62,000 bases of DNA from Gnetum montanum. Lineage: Eukaryota > Streptophyta > Gnetopsida > Gnetales > Gnetaceae. The translations under genes and the position numbers were made by a program. The stretch covers positions 340,003-402,002 of the forward strand of contig MNCI01023425.1 in the NCBI GenBank assembly GCA_015680685.1. The letters run 5' to 3'. Positions 56,137 to 62,000 of the stretch are shown piece after piece. Positions within the stretch are counted from its first letter, which is position 1, and the number at the start of each line of letters is the position of its first letter. The notes under the pieces are model-generated. The model saw only the letters and a program-made list of their open reading frames with translations, did not search any database and was not told the DNA's origin.

Positions 56137-57531
56137 TGAAACACCACTAATTTTTGCCTAGCAATTTTAGATAAGAATCAAGCTAAGTCATGCTGCTACC
56201 CAACATGAGTATATTGTGACCAAACTTGGAGGCCTCCAAAATAGCCCCTGATGGCCCATGATTCAACAAGCAAGGTCCCCCCAGGGTCCACAGGTGATTG
56301 TACCAACTTCTAGCATATAGAATCAAAAGTTTTGGGTTCAAAATGTTTGGTTTTGGCTAAGTACACTTTGGTTACTTTTTTGGACGCTGCACAGCATAAG
56401 GATCAGCGTCACCAACTTTTGGAGCCCCAAAACTGAGCCAAAATGACTTGATTTCAAGCGCGTAAGTTGTCCTCAGGGTCCACTATTGATAACTATGGGT
56501 CCCATCCTTCAAAAATTCTAGATTTCAGCTCAAAATTGCAAGTTTTGGAGGTCACATTGCACGTCACACTACAGGTCACGCTGGGCAGTCGAATTTCTCT
56601 TATTGTACATTTCATTATAAATCCCCATTTGTGGGCATGTCAAGCCCTCATGGTCTAAATTAAATATACTTTCCTGGGCTTGAATAACCCATAAATTGTA
56701 AAATTCAATGTACCTGGTCAAGAATGTAGCTTTCCAACACACATCCAACTCATGCACAACTATCCAACACAGATACATTGAACCTGGTCAAAGAATGCAA
56801 CTATCCAACACACATCCAACTCGTACACAACTATCCAACACAGATACATTGAACCAAGTCAAAGAATGCCACCACCCAATCCTAGTCCAACCCTATAAAT
56901 ACCCTATCAATTCACATAAACTGAGAAGGGAAAAAGAAATTGGAAGGAGGCAAAAAATTGGAGGCAAAAAAAATTGGAGAGATTGGCAATTCTAAAGGAG
57001 AACAGAATTTGCAATCCTTGGGAACTTGGCAAACCTTATTGTTGGCTTCCAAGTATTTCTCACATTCATCCCATTTCATCCTCACATCATCACATCATAT
57101 CATTCTAGGGCTAGGCATTTGACTTGTCATCCACATATGTGCAACTACGCTTTGACCAGTGCATATTCCTGTTTGAACAATACAATACAGTTTCATTATT
57201 ACCTTTCATTTACTTTGTTTAGTTCTGTTTATGCTTTTTTTTTCAAATATAACTTTGTTTATGCTTTATTCATAATTCAATATGCTTTTTCTACATTTCG
57301 TATCATTGTTTACATTCCATTTACATCCTATTTATGATAACCCTAGCGCTAGCCGTAGCTTACACTTGGGGAAGTCCTTGGTTGATTTGCGTGCAAACCA
57401 TCCAAGGCACCGTGCCTTAGTTTACTTTTCCAGCTTGCCCTTAGGTGAAGGCAGGGTCAGTTGTGGCTACCTAACGATCGCTCGGTGTTTGTTTCCTTTC
57501 TAGCTTTACACCGACGATTTAGGTCAGTACA
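56137..57531 (+). repeat. Tat-family 5' LTR (element I)
   Basis: 1395 bp, TGAAACACCACTAATTTTTG...CAGTACA. The start matches LTRs G and J, and the end matches the complement of their left ends. A TATA box CCCTATAAATACCC lies at 56891, preceded by two 71-bp tandem repeats. Only one ~185-bp subrepeat core remains (GTCACGCTGGGC, about 56575). Downstream a primer site and gag start are visible, so this is a 5' LTR. Confidence 0.8.
56721..56880 (+). repeat. 71-bp tandem repeat upstream of TATA box in LTR I
   Basis: Units start at 56721, 56792 and (partial) 56863 with AGAATG, and contain CCAACACACATCCAACTC and CAGATACATTGAACC. They end about 10-30 bp before the TATA box. Confidence 0.9.
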
Positions 57532-57536
57532 GTTTT

Positions 57537-57555
57537 TGGCGCTAGAAGGAGGGCC
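57537..57555 (+). promoter_or_regulatory. Putative primer binding site of element I
   Basis: TGGCGCTAGAAGGAGGGCC, five bases after the LTR end. The same sequence with small changes follows the H LTRs (28037, 41625). I could not assign it to a particular tRNA. Confidence 0.55.
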
Positions 57556-57577
57556 ACTTTCTTGTTATTGGTTAAAA

Positions 57578-58272
57578 TGTCACTACCTGTCAAAACTCAT
57601 CCACCTTGCCCATTTGAGCCTCCTCATCCATATTGATCACACTAAGCTTATGTCACCCCATGCTACAACTGCTTGCTATCCAACTCCATTCGTCTACCCC
57701 AGTCCATTCACGGTTATCATGGAATCTTCCCAAATCAACCCAGTAACACTACCGATTGCTAAATTTGGGGCTGAAGCTTCAAACCCTGTGACTGCTACAA
57801 AATCCATAGCCATTATTGAACACATAAATCCTTAATGCCCTACATGCCAATCCCTCAGGCTATAGGGCAAAGGCCCCATTCATGCAACTCTTACACCCGA
57901 ATAGTATAATTTTATCTGTGTCAAAATCCAAGCCAACCTACCCATTGATCGTGTAGAGAGGGAAGCTAAGCAAGAATATGAATTCATCCACAAAGGAGGA
58001 CATGAGTTTATCCTTTCAGCTTTTGACATAATCCCACTATCTAAAAACCATCATAAACTCATATCCCAGCTTCTTATGGCTAGAAGTCAAGCCTTACAAC
58101 TACCCCCCATAGAGCCTCAAGATGAAGAATATGACTTTCCACCCAATCTGAACATGGAGAATCATACCATACCATTAGCCCCCATGCCCACACAAATCCA
58201 TTATCCCATCCTTTCCAAGAATAAATTGTGTTTCCTTCTTCATTTGCACATACTCGAGCATCTGTTCCCCAT
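57578..58272 (+). pseudogene. Element I gag 5' part
   Basis: In the gag position of a Tat element. Readable pieces: VEREAKQEYEFIHKGGHEFI then LSAFDIIPLSKNHHKL (about 57955-58060) and the open frame 58076-58336 starting MARSQALQLPPIEPQDEEYD. The first codons from 57578 contain several stops. No capsid motif is reached because LTR J interrupts at 58273. Assignment is by position. Confidence 0.45.
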
Positions 58273-60547
58273 TGTACTGTCTGAAATTGTCGGTGCAAGA
58301 CTGGAATGGGACAAGCACCGCATGATTCACAAATGAGCATAGAAGACTCTACCTTCACTTGACAGCAAGCTGGAACTGATGAAGGTAGAGTACCTTGGGT
58401 GGTCCGCATGCGGATCAGAAAAGCATTTCCCCGAACATATGCCAATATGCAATACGCTGGGTTATATGTAAACAGCGTAATAAACGTAAACCAAAACACA
58501 AACATGCAGGAATGTAAACAATAGGTAAACAAGAAAAAATGAAAACTATAATAAATCTTGGCCAAAAATGTAGCAGTTTTATTGCATAATGAAAATTATA
58601 GTGAACCAGTCTGAACACAGTTGTGGATCCGACACAAGGCAGGCAAAGAGCCCCGATGAATGCGGACGGGTGATGGTACGTTGGTTTGGGCTGTAGGCAC
58701 AACATGAAGGTTGTATACTCAGTGTGTAGGGTAAAAATACAACATTCAATGTGGATTTCTTGGATGCTCTAAGTGTGAATTGCCCCAAATCCTTGCGAAG
58801 ATTTTCAATTTTCCAACTGAACCCATCTGGTCAAAAAATCAGGTTTTTGTACAAGTTTGGGCGTTAAATTTAGGTCTGAGATAAGATGATTGGCTATGGG
58901 ATGCTAGAATTTTGGATTAGGTGACATGTGGAGCATTGACCAAGTGCAAAATAATGAAATTTTACAAGTGTACAACGTGAACCATGCCAGCATGTACACG
59001 CTGGGCGTATACACTCCAAACGCTGGACAATGTATGGGTAAGCATGAAGAATGTTTGATCAAATCTTGAACTATGAAGCTAGTTTTGAGCATGGATCTGG
59101 ATTTTTGATGTCTTGAGGATGCTTCCTGTCGATTTTGGGCTCATTTGACCTTGATTTGATAGGGTTTTAGGAGGCTCCAAAAGTGTACACGCTGGGTGTA
59201 CACGCTGGGCGTGCAGGCCAGAGTGTGAGCATGAAAACTATAGTTTTGGAGCCTAATCTTGTACACTAGGTTTGGTTCCTTGTTGCCTAAGTTTTTTTTG
59301 TTCTCCAAGGCATTCGGGGGCTCATTTGGCTTCATTTTGACTGAGTTTTGGGCATGTTTCAAGTGTGCATGCTGTGTTGCATGCTTGGTGTGCACGCTGG
59401 GCGTGCAAGGCTAGAAATGACCCTTCTGATGCCTAAAATTGATGTTTCCAGAGCCTATGGACTTGTATATTCATTTACCATGCCTTGATAGTTAACTCCA
59501 TGTCAAAATATTGCCTAAAATGCCTTATCAACATTGTTCAAAGTGGTGCATGCTAGGCTGCACGTTGGGCATACATGCTGGGCGTGCAGGCCAGCGTACA
59601 AGCATGAAAGTACCACTTTTCAAGGTTAAAACTTGATTTTTGGAAGCCCAAGATGATTCTTGATGGTTTCCCTACCTCTAGGAGTTGATTTCCTATGAAA
59701 ATCATGCTCTGAGTATCTATTTTGGTCTGTCTATGATGGTACATGCTGGGCGTGCAAGCTAGGCGTGCAGGCCAGCGTGCAGGCATGAAAACCCATTATT
59801 TGGAGTCCAAAAATTGAATTTTAGGTGCCTAAGAGATAATAATAACCCTTGGGAAGGTCATAGGTGTTCTATACCTTCAATTATGACTTGTTTGGAGGAA
59901 TTTTTGGAGCTCAAAAGTTGGTGCACGCTGGGCTGTACACTCGCGTGCAGAGTATGTATGCAGAGCGTACACACATATAAATGCATCATTTCGAGGTTGA
60001 AACTTGATTTTCATATGCCCATGATGATTCCCAATAGTTTTCCTACCTCCAAGAGTCAATTTTAGGTGAAAATATTGCTGTTTGGTGCCTGTTTTAAGAG
60101 ATCCTTGATGCTGCACGATGGGTGTGCATGCTAGGCATGCATGAATGAAAACCCATCATTTGGGGCGCAAGATTTGATTTTCAGGTGTCTAGGAGCTATT
60201 AGGGACCTTGTTCAAGGTCCTAGGTGGTCTAGAAACTCAATTTTGGAATGTTTTGGCTCAGTTTTGGGGCCCAAAATTTGTTGCACGCTGAGCTACACGC
60301 TGGGCGTGTAGGCTTGTGTGCAAGAAGTATACTCAGTTAAAACTAAGTGTTTTGAGTTTGAAACCTACATTTCTTGTTGACAAATATTGATGTAGTCTCT
60401 AATGGATCTCAGGGAACTCTTTCTTATTCAATTATTGCCCATTTTGATGCTATTTTTGAGGCTTTGAAGTTTGGTCATGCTGGAAACCAACATGACTTAG
60501 CTCAATTTCTGTCTACAAGTGTTAGCTAAAATTTTTGTGGTGTTTTA
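58273..60547 (-). repeat. Tat-family 3' LTR (element J)
   Basis: 2275 bp, TGTACTGTCTG...GTGGTGTTTTA on the plus strand (sense start mutated TG to TA). Homologous to LTRs G and I at both ends. It carries about eight ~185-bp subrepeats, more than G or I, which explains the length difference. No TATA box was seen at the equivalent position. It interrupts the gag of element I; the adjoining 3' UTR runs to the window end, so the rest of J lies outside. Confidence 0.8.
58985..60330 (-). repeat. ~184-bp subrepeat array in LTR J
   Basis: Cores start near 58992, 59180, 59360, 59541, 59735, 59916, 60106 and 60277 (steps 171-194 bp). Each core is GC-rich and palindromic, e.g. CACGCTGGGCGTGCAGGCC, followed by an AT-rich body with GATTTT and TTTTGG phrases. 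Confidence 0.9.
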
Positions 60548-60601
60548 TTGGCCCCTCTTTGTTGATGCCTAGAGGAATCAACCTAATAGGCATCGACAAA
60601 G
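60548..60601 (-). promoter_or_regulatory. Element J polypurine tract and hairpin
   Basis: In the sense direction AAAGAGGGGCCAA ends at the LTR start. The plus strand 60557-60601 folds: CTTTGTTGATGCCTA pairs with TAGGCATCGACAAAG with one mismatch around a 15-base loop. Same layout as G. Confidence 0.75.
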
Positions 60602-61679
60602 AAGTACAAAACACCAAAAGTAACTTAGTGGCATTGTCCTTTGACACTTGGCCAGATGTCCTCGCACTGTGTTTAGAAGTACTTGGGATTGGGAAATGAA
60701 GTTTTGAGATGATGTCTAGGGGATTGGGAATTGATCAAGGGATTGTGCTGGTGTGGGAGAGGAGTGCTCATCTTTATGCAAACAAGTCATTTTCTTCCTT
60801 GTTGATGGCCAATATTTGGTAGACTTGGAACCAAGGAATGAGGTGTGCGTCCTTTGGAGGAACAAGACTCTCGTATTAGGTTTAAGAGAACTTGCTATCA
60901 TAACCAAAGCCACGTGATGAGATGATGCATTCTCTGGAGAAAAAGGACCCTTGTGGAGTGTCTAAGGGAACCCATTGTCTGACAGCCAAAGCCACACAGT
61001 GAGATGAAACATGATGGTGTGAGACACGAACAGTTCTTTCCAAGACAATTGCCTTCCCGCCTGGGGCTTGTATCGAAAGTGCCAAGGGCTCGCGATTCAT
61101 TTTTCTCTTTGATCTTTAATTTTTTTTTTATTTCTTTTTTATTCCTTTTCATTTATTTGGAAAGAGATTTCTTTCAATTTTACACTCATTCTCATGTGTC
61201 GTGTTGTGTGTTGCAACTGCCTGAGAGTGTCGTAACGTGAAACCGTGTGCTCAAAGTTTTGGAGTGTACTAGGTGTATCTGGGAACTGTAATCGGGTAGG
61301 AAAGGGAACAAGATTGTTGGGGAAATGAAGAATGTATTGGGAATTGGGAATGTACTTTTGAACAGATTGATTAACCTGGTTTCATGCATCAGAAACAATG
61401 TGACACCTTGTCACCGTGATGAAGTGTATCTATGTGCGAGCATCACTGGGTGTCATCCAGCAAGCACAACTCCAAGAAGATAAGAAAACCACAAGTGAAT
61501 GAGTTAGCGAACACTTCAGACATGAATGTGACTGATGCAAATAGGGGCACCATGTGAAACTTAAGGCAAACAAAATGAGCAGCAATAGTGTTGTCAGAGC
61601 TGATGTGATGAATGATACGGCAGGCATTGATGAAGAAATATCATGAATTACAGTAGCAGATGAATGTGCCAGAGATGGT
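60602..61679 (-). other. Element J 3' UTR
   Basis: Non-coding, colinear with G 44168-45235. Small open frames on both strands carry no domain. Confidence 0.6.
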
Positions 61680-62000
61680 TTTGCCAGTTTATAGTCTTAG
61701 TGGACTATCATGGGTTAGTTTTACATCATAACCCATTGGACATTTCTATTTTGTCATCGTAGCAGACGTTGCGATGCTAGTTTATAGTCGCGGCAGACTA
61801 TAGAGAGGTGAGCTAGTTTATAGTCTTAGTGAACTCTGGTGAATGAATGTGATAGTTTAACGTCATATCAGATGGAGCTCTGTGGTGTTGATTTATCGTC
61901 ACGACACCAGGATGAATCTATGGTGTTAGTTTTGAGTCATAACCCAAAATGGGTTTGTGGTATCAGTTTATCGTCATGATGCCAGGACTTCTATGGTATC
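61680..62000 (-). repeat. Degenerate tandem units at window end (element J)
   Basis: Same order as beside G: AGTTTATAGTCTTAGTGGAC units, then AGTTTAACGTCATATCAGAT, then the 38-bp type (GGTATCAGTTTATCGTCATG, 61959-61978). The array continues beyond the window. Confidence 0.8.

Noticed and set aside
1-62000. tRNA or rRNA genes
   Set aside because: None seen by eye; only tRNA-complementary primer sites. A covariance-model scan would be decisive.

Overview
This window reads as a heterochromatic, transposon-packed stretch of a large plant nuclear genome, most likely an angiosperm or other seed plant. It is AT-rich and has no intact host gene. Nearly everything recognisable is LTR-retrotransposon sequence of plant lineages: Ty3/gypsy Athila-like, Ty3/gypsy Tat/Ogre-like and Ty1/copia. 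Two short host-gene relics sit at the left end. I cannot name the species. Two assembly gaps are present (17 N at 27488 and 652 N at 37801).

Layout. 1-2.2 kb: decayed host fragments on the minus strand (a leucine-rich-repeat protein and a cytosolic-type Hsp70). 2.2-13.4 kb: an old Athila-related element (F; a degenerate ORF ending at a polypurine tract and 3' LTR), whose LTR is split by a complete minus-strand element A (6197-13254, 5-bp target duplication CTTAT) carrying gag and protease but no reverse transcriptase or integrase. 14-19.5 kb: a Ty1/copia integrase relic, a minisatellite and a Tat/Ogre-like gag-protease relic (E). 19.6-24.2 kb: element C, same LTR family as A, retaining integrase. 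24.2-26.8 kb: pieces of two copia elements. 26.8-42.2 kb: a tandem LTR-internal-LTR-internal-LTR array of a small non-autonomous family (H), split by element B (29259-41532, target duplication CTTAC), a sister of A. B itself received an insertion (X, target duplication CTAAT) and then a 2.38-kb internal tandem duplication. 42.2-49.4 kb: the 3' half of a Tat-lineage element (G, minus) with RT, two RNase H domains, integrase, a 38-bp tandem array directly after the integrase stop, and a 1.9-kb LTR with ~185-bp subrepeats. 49.4-55.2 kb: unassigned DNA and a plus-strand multi-exon gene-like ORF (K) of unknown function with at least six short introns. 56.1-62 kb: a Tat-family LTR and gag start (I, plus) interrupted by a second Tat LTR (J, minus), whose 3' UTR runs off the window end.

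How the parts relate. A, B and C share LTR ends (TGATGA...TCATCA), a tRNA-Asp-like primer site, gag start and a non-coding 3' block, so the pol-less A and B were probably mobilised by pol-bearing relatives of C. H shares its putative primer site with the Tat family (I), suggesting it depended on that lineage. The nesting gives a relative clock: F before A; H before B; in B, X before the tandem duplication (LTRs differ ~10%, duplicated units ~3%); I before J. All coding regions carry stops or frameshifts; nothing here looks functional today.
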